Shown here: positions 1 through 11,529 of the stretch, one piece after another | Layout: the number at the start of each line of letters is the position of its first letter | Position numbering within the stretch: position 1 is the first letter of the stretch | DNA from: Capitella teleta | Lineage: Eukaryota; Annelida; Polychaeta; Capitellidae | Length of the DNA: 64,000 bases | Reading direction: 5' to 3' | Assembly (NCBI GenBank): GCA_000328365.1 | Contig: KB308219.1 | Location: 76,457 to 140,456, forward strand | The notes under the pieces: generated by a model | The model's input: the letters and a program-made list of their open reading frames with translations, nothing else | Told to the model about the DNA's origin: nothing | The model's database searches: none | Translations under genes and position numbers: made by a program

Positions 1-906
1 CTTGTGCCTTTTCTTCTATATCTTTAACTCATTCACGGCATTGGTAATTGGGTGAATTCAGAATTGCTGTCACTTGATTTTGACTTTCACTTTGTCGTCA
101 TCCCGATTGAAATTTGAAAGTATCTCACCCTGCTGCCTGCTTGTTTGTATGAGGGTAATTGGTTGAATAGCCTAATCAAATATATGATAATGATGGCATC
201 GCCTATCCTTATATTATCACCGTTGTTCATTTGAATTACTGTGTGACTCACAGGGAGTCTTACCAGTGGGCTCTGGTTACATGAAATGCCTATGCAGCCT
301 TCTAGACAGTATATAATAATATCAAGGGAAGTCACTGATTTCTTAGAATAACAAATAACAATAACAAAGGCCCGGAAGCTACATTTCACTCACCGGAGAG
401 AGCTGAGGCTTCAGATCTGGCAAGATTATGAATAAATGAATCTATAGACACTAAACACTCCGCACGGCAGTGACTAATTACTGTAGAACACTATTTTTAC
501 GCGGAATTCAAATTTCGCGGTTTTCCATGTTTGCGTCATTTCGCGGAATCAATTTTTCGCGGTCAAGGATGTGATGAAAAAAAAAATTCTGGAAATAGCT
601 CTCTTCCATAACAAAGCAACAGAACATCGCTTCCTTTAAAGCTGGGCTTTCTCCGTTCTCGGTTCCGCGTCATGGGGCAGAGCGAATAGCATGCAGCATC
701 GATTTCACACCTAATCACCGACGCCTGCATCGACGATAAGGTGGGTTAAAGTTTGTCTGCACTGCTTTGAAATAATTACGTAATCTAAGAAGCAGCAGCC
801 CTTTGTAGACAATTACGAATCTTTGAAACTTAAAAACTATGATCAAAGGATCAGAGAATTGATTGTTGCCAACCATGCACTTAGAGTTTGATATTTACCA
901 AACATT
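1..906. repeat. Rearranged second copy of PINX1 exon end plus PLK1 intron 1
   Basis: Bases 1-29 match 1860-1888 inside the last coding exon of PINX1. From base 30 the sequence switches to 3828-4712, which lies in PLK1 intron 1, and matches it almost perfectly to 906 apart from an 8-bp indel near 4617. The 1.94 kb between (1889-3827), holding most of PINX1, the shared promoter and PLK1 exon 1, is absent. After 906 the two copies diverge abruptly. It includes the left half of the TA-flanked MITE described at 4279. It may be a true duplication with deletion or an assembly join of a second haplotype; the sequence alone cannot decide. Confidence 0.85.
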
Positions 907-1236
907 TTCGCTTGAAAAACGAAAGGTTTCTGATTATGTTTAAAAAAGTCTGAATAACTTTGTAATTATCCACGATATTGATTTGGGATTTTCACGATGT
1001 ATTTGTGATGGCTGCGTCTCTATATCTTGTAAGTTTCAAAGCTCTCGCTCTCTGGAGTAAAAAGATATGGCCATGTTAACAGACATTTTTCGGTCGGGGA
1101 TATGAAACACCCATGTTAAACGGGCACTGGCGCTCGAGCTGATCGTTCCTAAATCGCAAAATGCGCTCGCGAGGCGAAAGACTGGCGTCTACCCACATGT
1201 CCTCTCATTATTCTTCCTCTATGGTATAACATAGCA
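907..1236. other. Unannotated spacer
   Basis: AT-rich sequence after the duplicated block. I see no gene, RNA or clear repeat in it. Confidence 0.4.
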
Positions 1237-1239
1237 TGA

Positions 1240-1478
1240 GGCATGATGGGGTTTTACGGCTCCACCCAACCATATATCAGGGTCCTTTATACCATAGACA
1301 ATAGCAAACTGCGCCCGGCCTTGATACGCAGCACTGCAGCGTCACTGAAGAATTACAATTATAACGAAATGCAATTAAACTCACAATCGGCCCATGGCCC
1401 GATCGGGTTTTCAACCCGGGACCTTGACGGTTCGCATAAGATTGCAGTCAGCCGGTTAAACTGATGAGCTATTTTGGG
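1240..1478 (-). mobile_element. tRNA-derived SINE copy, diverged
   Basis: Read on the minus strand it starts with a tRNA-like head containing a box A-like stretch near 1470-1455 and a box B-like GGTTGAAAACC near 1410, followed by the same body as the SINE at 30021 (CTTCAGTGACGCTGCAGTGC and AAGGCCGGGCGC) and a shared 3' end at GTAAAACCCCATCA. It is shorter in the distal part and clearly more diverged than the copy at 30021, so it is an older insertion of the same family. Confidence 0.75.
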
Positions 1479-1686
1479 CCAACAAGTATAACTATACAAG
1501 TAAATAATGTAATGCCCATGAGAGATGAGACATCTAACTAAGACAACATACCAGTACATGTATACCGGGGTATTCTCCTATGAGAATCAAATAACAGATG
1601 AGTATTGACTCATTGACTGGATAACAGACATCCTTCAACATAGCATGGGAAAATATAGATGTTGACATTTATTGAACATTTCCATT

Positions 1687-3266
1687 TCAGGGCAGATTCT
1701 GTTGATCTTTCTTCTTCTTTTTCTTCTTCTTGGTGATGGTTTCAGTCTCATCTTCTCCTGCACTCACTTTTTCCTCTTCTTTTTCACAGTCCACAGTCAC
1801 ATTATCCTTCATTTCTTCTTTCTTTTCCTTCTTTTTCTTCTTTTTCTTTGGGGCCTCTTCTTGTGCCTTTTCTTCTATATCTTTAACTTGATCTACCTTC
1901 CTCTTTTTACTTTTTTTCTTCTTCTTCTTTGATGAACATTCCTCAATAACTGCTTCTTCAGAGTCGTTATCAGATGTTGGGGTGGAGCCTTGAAAGAATG
2001 TGACTCTCTGCTCGTCACAATCGCTGGATGGTTCACTTGAGGTTGGCGGAGGTGCCATGCTCAAGCCTCTGCTCCTCAAGTTGGCCATTTTTTGTGCAAA
2101 GTATTCATGGACACTGGTTGTACTGGTAGTGAAAGCCTGAAAAAAGAACATGAATTACTCAAGGACAATCACCCAGCATCAAAGAACCAACCACATTTTC
2201 TTTCATCTCTGATTTCTTCTCTTCTTCTGATTTCTTTTTTGGATTTTTACGAACACCAAACACGCATTCCAGCTCATTTGTTTTGCGGAGCGATAAGTCC
2301 TTTCCTTCAGCTAATTTCTTGTAACTGAAAAGGAAAGATAAAATAAAGAATTTAAAAGAAGAAAATTTTCAAATTTGTACTAGTTATCGTACAATTATTC
2401 TCATGATCCATAATTTCAAACAAAATGGCAATTTCAAAGAAAGGAACACTTGAGAAACTTACTGCACGCGTCCTTTGGCAGTTTCTGACTTAGACGTGAG
2501 CTTTTGGACTTGGTCAGGTGATTCTTTGGTGTCGTTGTTGGCAGCGTTCAGCTGAGCGAGGAGGTCATTGAACTCATCCTGATGAGCGATCCAGTTGTCG
2601 TCATCCTGGGAGGTGAATCCAACTCCTGTCATGGCAGCCTTCTTCCTGACAGCAATGGGGTCCACATGGCCGTGCAGTTTTGCACCAAGCCCCTTGCCTT
2701 TCTTCCAGCCCATCCTCTCAAGCATTTTATGTCCATACTTGCCCTCATCTGCAACAGGAAAGAGGTATAATTAGTTGAATGGTTATACAATATTTACATA
2801 AATGTGCCCTAAATAAACAACTATTTGAGACCAAATAACTAATTATTTGAGACCAGTTCAAAATACATAAATTCTGCCAGAACATAACTTACTTAACTCT
2901 GGGACATAACATAGCTTTATCAGTTAATGTGTGCCTACGTTTAAATCTGAGTAATTTCCATATGAGGTTTGTGAAGGTTAGCCCATTTCATTAATAAATC
3001 AAAATGTTGAGGCGGGTATGAGAAAACCATAACGCACAACGTAATTAACGTTATGATCTTTTAGATTAAAGGGCAATGGGTTATTATGAAGTGTATCGAA
3101 CGATTTAGCGATCTCCATCGGCGGCTACATATAAAGAAAATAAGTCAAATCAAAGCACATATATTGATGTATGTGGAAGAACAGTATCGATACCTTTAGA
3201 CCAGTTCAAACCCCTTGGATCGGGGCAAATTTTCTGCTTTCTACGAGGTTCAGCAAGCATGGACAT
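1687..3266 (-). CDS. PINX1: PINX1: PIN2/TERF1-interacting telomerase inhibitor, G-patch nucleolar protein
   Basis: Four coding exons on the minus strand: 3266-3194, 2748-2463, 2324-about 2195, 2136-1687. Phases close to a protein of about 312 residues (human 328). The start MSMLAEPRRKQK matches the family N-terminus. Exon 2 carries the G-patch (GHKMLERMGWKKGKGLGAK) and DNWIAHQDEFNDLLAQLN. Exon 4 has the VHEYFAQKMANLR block and a long lysine/glutamate-rich tail typical of nucleolar proteins. Family role: binds TERF1 and telomerase and takes part in rRNA/snoRNA maturation through its G-patch. The donor of exon 3 is ambiguous (2195 or 2192, both in phase). The gene is head to head with PLK1, start codons 429 bp apart. 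Confidence 0.93.
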
Positions 3267-3695
3267 CGTGCCAACCGGAAAAGGAAATTACAGACGACAC
3301 AAATCCTAACGTGCTCGAACAGGCGGTTTCCAATGGGATTTATGCGACTAAACAGCAATAAATTGATTAATATAGCTTAACTGATCTTTATAATTTATAT
3401 GAAAGCCTCTTTTCCCACAATTAAAATAAGAAACTATGTCTCATTTCGTTCGAGTTTATGGAAAGTAGGATTGCTTTCACAGTTGTTTATCGAGGCGTGA
3501 CATACTCTCACTAGGTAGCGCTGTTGCGAGCGTCATCGACCAATCAGAAGAGTCGTTACAAGTGAGCGCGCCAATCAGATCAGAGATAACATCGTCGGAG
3601 ATTAAATTCACAGGTTTGAAATCAGTCGTGGTCGAAGTTGAGAGGCGAGAAGTAGGAAGAATTTCTCTCGCAACTGAGGACAAGAAAACGGCGCG
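3267..3695. promoter_or_regulatory. Bidirectional promoter region PINX1/PLK1
   Basis: The 429 bp between the two divergent start codons must contain both 5' UTRs and both core promoters. CCAAT-type pentamers are visible (CCAAT at 3540 and 3570 on plus, ATTGG-type elements on the other strand), usual in cell-cycle promoters. No TATA box stands out. The shared-promoter role is inferred from geometry. Confidence 0.55.
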
Positions 3696-6600
3696 ATGAC
3701 TTCACGAAAGGACGATGTTCGGGCTAAAGAAGTCCCCGAGAATATATTCGATGCCAAAAGCAAAAGGAAATACATCAAAGGGCGATTTTTGGGAAAGGTA
3801 AATTTTGATCAATCGACTCTTGGATCGCATTCACGGCATTGGTAATTGGGTGAATTCAGAATTGCTGTCACTTGATTTTGACTTTCACTTTGTCGTCATC
3901 CCGATTGAAATTTGAAAGTATCTCACCCTGCTGCCTGCTTGTTTGTATGAGGGTAATTGGTTGAATAGCCTAATCAAATATATGATAATGATGGCATCGC
4001 CTATCCTTATATTATCACCGTTGTTCATTTGAATTACTGTGTGACTCACAGGGAGTCTTACCAGTGGGCTCTGGTTACATGAAATGCCTATGCAGCCTTC
4101 TAGACAGTATATAATAATATCAAGGGAAGTCACTGATTTCTTAGAATAACAAATAACAATAACAAAGGCCCGGAAGCTACATTTCACTCACCGGAGAGAG
4201 CTGAGGCTTCAGATCTGGCAAGATTATGAATAAATGAATCTATAGACACTAAACACTCCGCACGGCAGTGACTAATTACTGTAGAACACTATTTTTACGC
4301 GGAATTCAAATTTCGCGGTTTTCCATGTTTGCGTCATTTCGCGGAATCAATTTTTCGCGGTCAAGGATGTGATGAAAAAAAAAATTCTGGAAATAGCTCT
4401 CTTCCATAACAAAGCAACAGAACATCGCTTCCTTTAAAGCTGGGCTTTCTCCGTTCTCGGTTCCGCGTCATGGGGCAGAGCGAATAGCATGCAGCATCGA
4501 TTTCACACCTAATCACCGACGCCTGCATCGACGATAAGGTGGGTTAAAGTTTGTCTGCACTGCTTTGAAATAATTACGTAATCTAAGAAGCAGCAGCCCT
4601 TTGTAGACAATTACGAATGATGGTATCTTTGAAACTTAAAAACTATGATCAAAGGATCAGAGAATTGATTGTTGCCAACCATGCACTTAGAGTTTGATAT
4701 TTACCAAACATTGAAGTCGGAGTCACCTCCGCGTCCAATAGATTTTCATCTCCGAGGCGATCTCGGCGATTCGTTATTGCATAAAAGAGAAGGATCTGAT
4801 CAACATCATTCACTTCTTCGGATGCTCTAACAACTTGACAAGATGCTTTGCTACTTCAAGAAAATCGACAAAAGTCCTCCCCGAAATCGCTGAGAGATGC
4901 CTGACCCCAATGCAGAAGTCAATCCGGCTGACGCTGCCTGCTGTGCTGCTGCCAACGGCCCAACGCAGAGATCGCCCGGATCGCCCACTTTTTTACGCGG
5001 GATCCAATTTTCGCGGTCGAGCCTAACCGCGAAAATTTAGTGTTCTACGGTACTCATTAATTGCACAAAAATGATTGTATTTCCAAAAGGACTAGCAACG
5101 GGTAGGATAGCTGCAGCATTCGACCTTCACCTTAACAAGCCGCCTCAGTGATTGATCAATAATAGTTCAGCTGAGAAATGCAATTGAAATTAATCAAAGT
5201 ATTCGTTCGATAGAGATCAGTCCAGCAGTATGATTTAAAAAAGTATTCCATGCATATAACAGTATTCATATAATTTTATAGTTCAAAATACTGGTTAGAA
5301 ATTATTAAAAGCTTTATTAGATAGACAACACATGTTGTGAGATATATAAAACGATTCTAAACATATACACCAGAGGGCGCTGTATGTGTCGTATGCTAAT
5401 TCCAGTCAAGTCGACTTACTCATGCAATGTGTTTTCTGAATCTAACTCCTGTTTCTAGCCTATTTCATGCTCAATTTGTCTCTCAGAATAGCTTTTATTG
5501 TTCGAGAGACAATTACAGACAGGATGTTTGTTTCACTCTAAAGCCATTCTGTTCAATTAAGAATGTATCCTAAGCTCTACACTTTTGCCACTCCATTCTG
5601 GTTTTAAGGATTTTATTTTGACATTTAGTGATCGTGAGTTCACTGCGGGCTGAAAATTTGCTCCGGTCCGACAAAATGGATGCAACGTACCCGTTGCTAG
5701 TCGTTTTGGAACTGATTATATTTTTGGCCAATTAATTAGTAATTAGGCGTTGCCGTACGAGATTATTGGTGTCAATGGTTTCATTTATTGATGATCTTGC
5801 CAGATTCGAAGTTTCGGCTCCCTCTTTTGAAGAGAAGATTGCTTTCGAGGCAGGCGTCCTAAGATTGGTACGAATCAGTGACTTCCCCTGATTATAATAT
5901 ATAGAGTATAATAGACAGAAAGCATTCACTGAATGGTCCATATAAGCTTGCTCACTGGTAAGACCCCCTGTGGTGTGACTCAAGTGTCTACAGCGAGAGA
6001 GCCTGAGAGTGAGAGGTGATTGTTTGCCAGTGAGGAATACTGAGAATGAATGAGTGTGTGTGATGGAAGCATGGATATTCGGAATGCATTATTTCCTTAC
6101 GCTAGCATCCAGGCATGGTGTTCTTGGCACGTAATGCTATCAATTGGTGCTATGAGTCAATAGAACATCACTTAATATTCAGTTCCCCATCCCTTTAATT
6201 CTTAATTTATTAATTAATGGGTATGCAGTTACTTTGTAAGCATATCATAATCAGTGATGGCAACGAGTTCTCGGTTCTAAATTACGGAATTCAGTGGGAA
6301 AAATAGCGAATACTGAGCAGAGATGAGGGAAATGCTTGTGGTTTGAGGAATGCGCATGTATACACTGATACAGTTATTCCCCGATCAGGGATGCAGGCCA
6401 GCATGGATCCCATCTATTATAGGCTGAGTCCCCTTGTTTATATCTAAGCGAGAGATCGGGCAAGTTGAGCCAGAATGAAAACAAGTTCAAGCCGCCTACA
6501 GTGCCTGAAGCTAAATCCGATTATAATCCCAGAAGTTGACTTGGTTTTGCTAAAATTGGACGACGAATACGACTTTTGAGCAATTTTATGCACGTTAACG

Positions 6601-9600
6601 GCGTATTTAGGGCACTTTGCAATTTTGCATACATATATTTCTTTTCACCTCATCTTCCACCCACCAAAGTTTCCTTTCAACAGCCCACCACAAGTGTCAT
6701 AACATGTATTTGATGAAAAATGAAATGCGTATTGCACGAATGAATCCACCCGGGATTCGGAAACTGTGCAGTCAACTCCCGTAAAATCCAACAAACATGT
6801 TCAGCAAATCTTCAACATGTGCAAGTGGCTAACCGATCTTATGAAAGTGACATACTTGTCTTCAGGCCTAGCCACAGCTTTAGTTCTGTCATAATCATTA
6901 TGAATTATGGCCAATATGTTGCTTGCAGACAGGTCATAGCAGTGGCACAGTTTATAGGCGCCCAGGTCACCTCCTAACAGATTCTGGCAAAGCTATGCAG
7001 TCTTTCACCAAGGCACACAAAAAACACCGGTGAAGTACTTCCTCGTATATCTCAGGGGTGTTTCGCAGGAAAGCGCCTCCACCCAGGCTTTTGACTTTAC
7101 GCAAGCGCTTTTGGTCGGCAGGGAAGTAGTCATACATCAAGGGGTTTGTGAGGGATGTGATGTAGAATGAATTGAGGAAGAACACTAGTCCTCCGTTCTT
7201 CTTGGCTATTTCATATACGCCAGTTAGATCTGATCGTAGGAGTCAAATAAAAGTCAACCCAGAAGAAATTGCTACGTGAGTTCAACATGTCCTACGCAAA
7301 TATATATAAGCCTTCAGCCAGGGACTTCCCCGTGACCGTTTTGCCATCAACTTGTGTTGAGAAAGAAGTTGCCTTGTAGACGTGGCGGGGTGCGGAGTCA
7401 CTTCGCTGTTGTGGGCTGCTTGTTTTCGCGTTCTGTTCTTCGATGCGTGCGTGAATTGTTGCCTGTGCAAACTGAACAAAAGGCATGAAATGGGCAGCGA
7501 AGAGAAATTCTTGGGAACATCGGGATTCAACTGACTCGTGGTCTCAGGGATTAATTTGATTCAGAACTCTGGATAAAACCCCAAAATCATAAAGAATTCA
7601 TAAGTCATGTTGCAAGGTACGTTTACCACTGATCAAATTTCCTGCCATGTCTTGTACATTCATTGGCAGATAACTTAAGTAGTGTAAATCGGATTTGGCA
7701 AAAGTGCGTTTGTGGGATTGGCTTAACTTGAAAACTTAACTTAATGCCTGGAGGACTTACCTTAAGTCCCAAAGTTAAGTTTCTTTCTGGAATCGGCCCC
7801 AGGTATATAAGTTTCAAAGCGACTGAAATTTTCCCATTGGGTGCAGTCGTGAGTTTCTGCTGTTTTACAGTATTATTAGTGAGTAGATAAGTTTGAAGGA
7901 AATCATTAAATATCCTAAACACTCAGGTATATAAAGGTAGAATGTGTACAGTAGAAAACGTCGTCAACCCTTCACTGGCAAGCTTATTAACGGAGATATT
8001 GCGTTAGATCTGACGGCTGACAATTTGATTAGTCTGAATGATGAAGATCACTGAAAAGTTCTCGGAACTTTATAATTTCAGGTTTTGGGGTAGATCATTT
8101 TGCCTCAATCAAATTAAAAAAATATTAGATACAAAAATAATTTGAAGCATTGACTGAACTGTTTTTTTTTTTATTCACCAGGGTGGATTTGCAAGATGTT
8201 ACGAATTGACAGACGTGGCCACCAAAAAGATATATGCTGGAAAAATCGTTGCGAAAACACTTTTAACAAAACCACATCAAAGAGAGAAGGTGAGAAGAAA
8301 ATGATTACCATTTTGCTTTGTTGCAGATATAATTCAAAACTTTATATGGAGGATAATTTTACATTTTTTTCACTCTGCAGATGACGCAAGAGATCAATAT
8401 CCACCGTGGTGTGAACCACAAACACATCGTTGGCTTTCACGGGTTTTTTGAGGATGAAGACAATGTCTACATTCTTCTAGAGTTGTGTCGCAGACGCGTG
8501 AGTTGTTAGTTCTCTGTGCGCTCCTGCGTTCATCTGGCTTTTCCTCAGTCTCTGATGGAGCTCCACAAGAGGCGACGTAACATCACAGAGCCAGAGTGCA
8601 GATATTTTGTGCACCAGATCGTCAGCGCCTGCGATTATCTCCACAGAAACAACATTATTCATCGCGATTTGAAGCTGGGAAATCTTTTCCTGAATGATGA
8701 GATGGAGATCAAGATTGGAGATTTCGGTCTTGCTACCCGTCTGGACTATGAGGGAGAGCGTAAGAGGTGATTTGGAGTCTTCTTCTGTAGTCGCGTTTCT
8801 ATTAATTTCTATGTTTCACAGAACGTTGTGCGGAACTCCCAATTACATCGCTCCAGAGGTTCTTGGGAAGAAAGGACACAGCTTTGAAGTGGACGCTTGG
8901 TCTATGGGATGCATTGTGTCAGTGCTTGAGTCAGCAAGCTTTGAACTTTGTTAACTTTGTTCTGTTTCACAGCTACACTCTCCTCGTTGGCAAGCCTCCT
9001 TTTGAGACATCAAGCCTGAAGGACACCTACTCTAAGATCAAGAAGAATGAGTATATGATTCCCTCCACCAAGGTCTCTCCTCCAGCCAAACGCCTCATTG
9101 AGCGGCTACTCCAAGCCGATCCCACTCAGAGGCCATCAATGGCTTCTGTCCTGGAGGATGACTTCTTCACCTCCGGCTTCCTTCCCGCTGGCCTCCCCAC
9201 CAGTTGCCTCACAATTGCCCCTCGCTCTGACATGCTCAAGGCGGCTGAGGTCCGTAAACCTCTGTTGGAGGTCAACTCAGATGGGAGCCGCGCGTTGGCG
9301 ACCAAAAAAGACGCTGATGCTGGCTCAAAGAAGTCCGAAACTGACGAACCTGTGGAGACCCATTTGTCTGATTTGTTTGCTCAGCTCACTTCTGTCATGA
9401 ACGCTAAACCAGTGGAGAAGTTTGGTCCACGAAGTGGTGAGATTATTTACCTGAATTTTGTAGAAAAAAGAATTACCTTTTATATCCTGCAGAGGATGCC
9501 GAAGACCCTGCCTCAGTGCCCATCTTCTGGGTCAGTAAGTGGGTGGATTACTCTGATAAGTATGGACTTGGTTACCAGCTGAGTGACAACAGTGTCGGTG

Positions 9601-10168
9601 TGTTGTTCAACGACTCCACTCGTCTTATTCTGACCCCCAATGGAGAGAACATCCAGTACATTGAGCGTGATGGTGCTGAGCATTTCCATACCTTGAAGGC
9701 ATTCCCTGAAAACCTGACCAAGAAAGTCACTCTGCTGAAATACTTCCGCAATTACATGAGCGAACATCTGCTGAAGGCTGGTGCGGACATCACCCCACGC
9801 GGAGAAGAGTTGGCTCGCCTGCCGTTCTTACGGACTTGGTTCAGAACACGATCAGCAATTGTGCTGCACCTGAGCAACGGATCCATGCAGGTACGGCTGA
9901 CTTTTGTGACCTCAATGAACCCGTTTATGACACACTCTTTTTGCAGATTAATTTCTTCCAAGATCACACAAAGATCATCCTCTGTCCCTTGATGAGCGCT
10001 GTGACCTACATTGACGAAAAGAAGACCAACCACACGTACAGACTGAGCCTCATTGAGGAGCTTGGCTGTTGCAAGGAGCTCGCCAGCAGACTTCGTTATG
10101 CTCGCACCATGACGGAACGACTCATGTCATCCAAATCTGGAACGCACCGTGGGAGCACGGCATCATGA
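3696..10168 (+). CDS. PLK1: PLK1: polo-like kinase 1, mitotic serine/threonine kinase
   Basis: Eight coding exons: 3696-3797, 8182-8289, 8381-8497, 8549-8766, 8822-8917, 8973-9436, 9493-9890, 9947-10168; all phases close, giving 574 residues (human 603). Visible kinase features: Gly-loop GRFLGKGGFA across exons 1-2, VAIK-type Lys at about 55, HRDLKLGN (Asp about 149), DFG about 167-169, and activation-loop Thr about 183 in [15 protein letters not shown], the equivalent of human T210. The polo-box domain keeps the phosphopeptide pincer: Trp about 385 in [18 protein letters not shown] and His/Lys about 508/510 in [10 protein letters not shown] destruction-box-like RKPL lies between the domains. 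Family role: centrosome maturation, mitotic entry, kinetochore function and cytokinesis. Intron 1 is 4.4 kb of repeats; all others are roughly 50-105 bp. The kinase and polo boxes appear intact. Confidence 0.97.
3828..4712. repeat. Segment duplicated at 30-906
   Basis: The PLK1 intron 1 copy of the block also found at window start. It covers the left arm of an inverted repeat (4035-4275) and about half of a TA-flanked MITE. Near-identity to 30-906 means the duplication is recent or allelic. Confidence 0.85.
4035..5990. repeat. Diverged inverted repeat flanking the MITE
   Basis: The stretch 4035-4275 and the reverse complement of 5735-5990 align along their length. Shared words include ATCTGGCAAGAT, AATAAATGAA, GGGGAAGTCACTGAT/AGGGAAGTCACTGAT, GTCTTACCAGTG and CTAATTACT. 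By eye the identity is roughly 70%. The arms are separated by about 1.46 kb, mostly the MITE at 4279-5050. They may be long terminal arms of an older DNA transposon invaded by the MITE, or an inverted duplication. Confidence 0.6.
4279..5050. mobile_element. TA-flanked MITE (Tc1/mariner-like) in PLK1 intron 1
   Basis: The left end TA-CTGTAGAACACTA and the right end TAGTGTTCTACGG-TA are inverted (one mismatch) and bounded by TA, the target-site duplication of Tc1/mariner elements. Subterminal TTTTACGCGG, TTTCGCGG and TTTTCGCGGT motifs occur at both ends. No transposase is visible in about 770 bp, so it is non-autonomous. Confidence 0.65.
5991..6837. other. Unannotated part of PLK1 intron 1
   Basis: I see no gene, RNA or clear repeat boundary in this stretch of the intron. 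Confidence 0.4.
6838..7230 (-). pseudogene. Antisense protein-coding remnant in PLK1 intron 1, family uncertain
   Basis: The minus strand reads [20 protein letters not shown], then [20 protein letters not shown], then [18 protein letters not shown] in one frame from about 7230 to 6970. It continues as [20 protein letters not shown] in a different frame to about 6838, so one frame change interrupts it near 6970. Cys spacing and the His-Cys/Tyr-Asp-Leu-Ser block resemble an animal glycosyltransferase-like family of uncharacterised proteins that I recall only vaguely, so I give no name. The sequence further upstream (7230-7530) is open in short pieces but not recognisable. It is probably a decayed or partial gene copy inserted in the intron. 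Confidence 0.4.
7660..7802. repeat. Possible MITE end with TTAAGTT motifs
   Basis: Repeated AACTTAA/TTAAGTT words are followed by TTCTGGAATCGGCCCC, a terminal-sequence style seen in invertebrate MITEs. I cannot define both ends, so this is only a suggestion. Confidence 0.25.
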
Positions 10169-10516
10169 AGGACTGGGCTCTGTTGGAATGATCGTGTCAT
10201 TAGTGTGCTTGTGAACTCGTATAAATGTGAACATATTGTGTAGATAATTATCTTTTGATTCTTATTATAATCCTTCTTCAATGTGCGTCTAGGGAGACGG
10301 CCTCCCTTTTCCCTGCGCCTTCATCAAACACGGGCGTTTATTGAACTTTATTATTCTTATAATTTCACCATTCTTTTAATAATTTTTTTTTCTCTCCTGC
10401 GCTTTGTCAAAACTTTAACAAACTAGCAAATGTTGTTTGGACTCCTGTTCTTTGATGATTTCAGAGTTTGTTGTTTGTGGCCAATGTTGGCGGCAATCAA
10501 GGCATTCACGCATCTC

Positions 10517-10522
10517 AATAAA
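10517..10522 (+). terminator. Poly(A) signal, PLK1
   Basis: AATAAA about 350 bp after the PLK1 stop codon and followed by T-rich sequence, consistent with the end of the PLK1 transcript. Confidence 0.5.
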
Positions 10523-11529
10523 ATCTACATTTTTTTATTTTCCTTCTTGGTTATTTACGTTCTCTAAATTTGGCAGTTCTCAATTAAATTATTGATATAG
10601 CTTTGACTTTGAACTCTTGCAACTTAACTGTGGTTCGTGTACAACCTATATTTTACTGATTGATATGGGCAAATCTGAGAATATGAAGAGATTACTGATG
10701 GGAGACACAGTGCTGATAGTCTCTGAATTGTAAGTAGTATAATTAAGTGCTCCATAATCCTGAATGTGCCGAGAACTAGGTCCATGTTAGCTGGGCCCTG
10801 AGGTATTCAGACCTTGCCCGAGAATCTGTGCTAGGTCCATGTATTGTGACCGCGCCACGAGGATGAAACAAACTACCTGCAAATTTACGATATATTCTTC
10901 GATATATTTTCGATATAATCTTGTATTGCACTGCATACACTTACAGTGCATAAGAACCCCACCGTCAACGATATAGAAAATAATGATCCCACGGCTTCGG
11001 AACTGCAGAGTCAGTTTGGCGAAATCCAACATCTTGACGTCTGCGATTTTGTGCAATATTGTTTGTTTGAATCCTGGTTAGTATTAGTATTAGTATTTTT
11101 GATCCTTGGATTACTTATCACTGCTCATTATAACAAATATTTATTCACATTAGGTCATTGACCAAAGTTTGAAGACACTCTATATAGTTTGGACTTGCAA
11201 TATCCCATTTTTGAGCGATAATATGTGAAAAATATCACAGCTGTCGAAATGGACCCACTTTCAATCAAATTTGTTGCTCCGTGACGACAATCATAATGCC
11301 ATGTTTTACCCATAATTATAATATTGCATCAGTATATTCACGGAGTTGATATAAATTGATCCATTTGGAAGGTTAGGCATCCATCATTTAGTATACTTAC
11401 AATTACATGATGATTGATGATGTTATCCAACTGCTTTATGTTGGCCTTTATAATCACTGAAGTTTTAATTTATAATTTAGGCATCAGGTGGTGCATCCTA
11501 TCGATAGGCTGCGTGCCAAAAGCCATAAA
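10523..11529. other. Intergenic, upstream of CDK5RAP3
   Basis: Holds the presumed promoter and 5' UTR of CDK5RAP3. A short open frame from 10946 has a possible donor after it, but nothing supports it as coding. A partial internal repeat (TAGGTCCATGT near 10780 and 10830) is present. Confidence 0.4.

Noticed and set aside
1672-1932. Hydrophobic plus-strand frame
   Set aside because: It is the complement of the lysine/glutamate-rich PINX1 tail.
10946-11161. Short open frame as first coding exon of CDK5RAP3
   Set aside because: The CDK5RAP3 N-terminus is fully explained by the in-exon ATG at 11530; the frame shows no family similarity.
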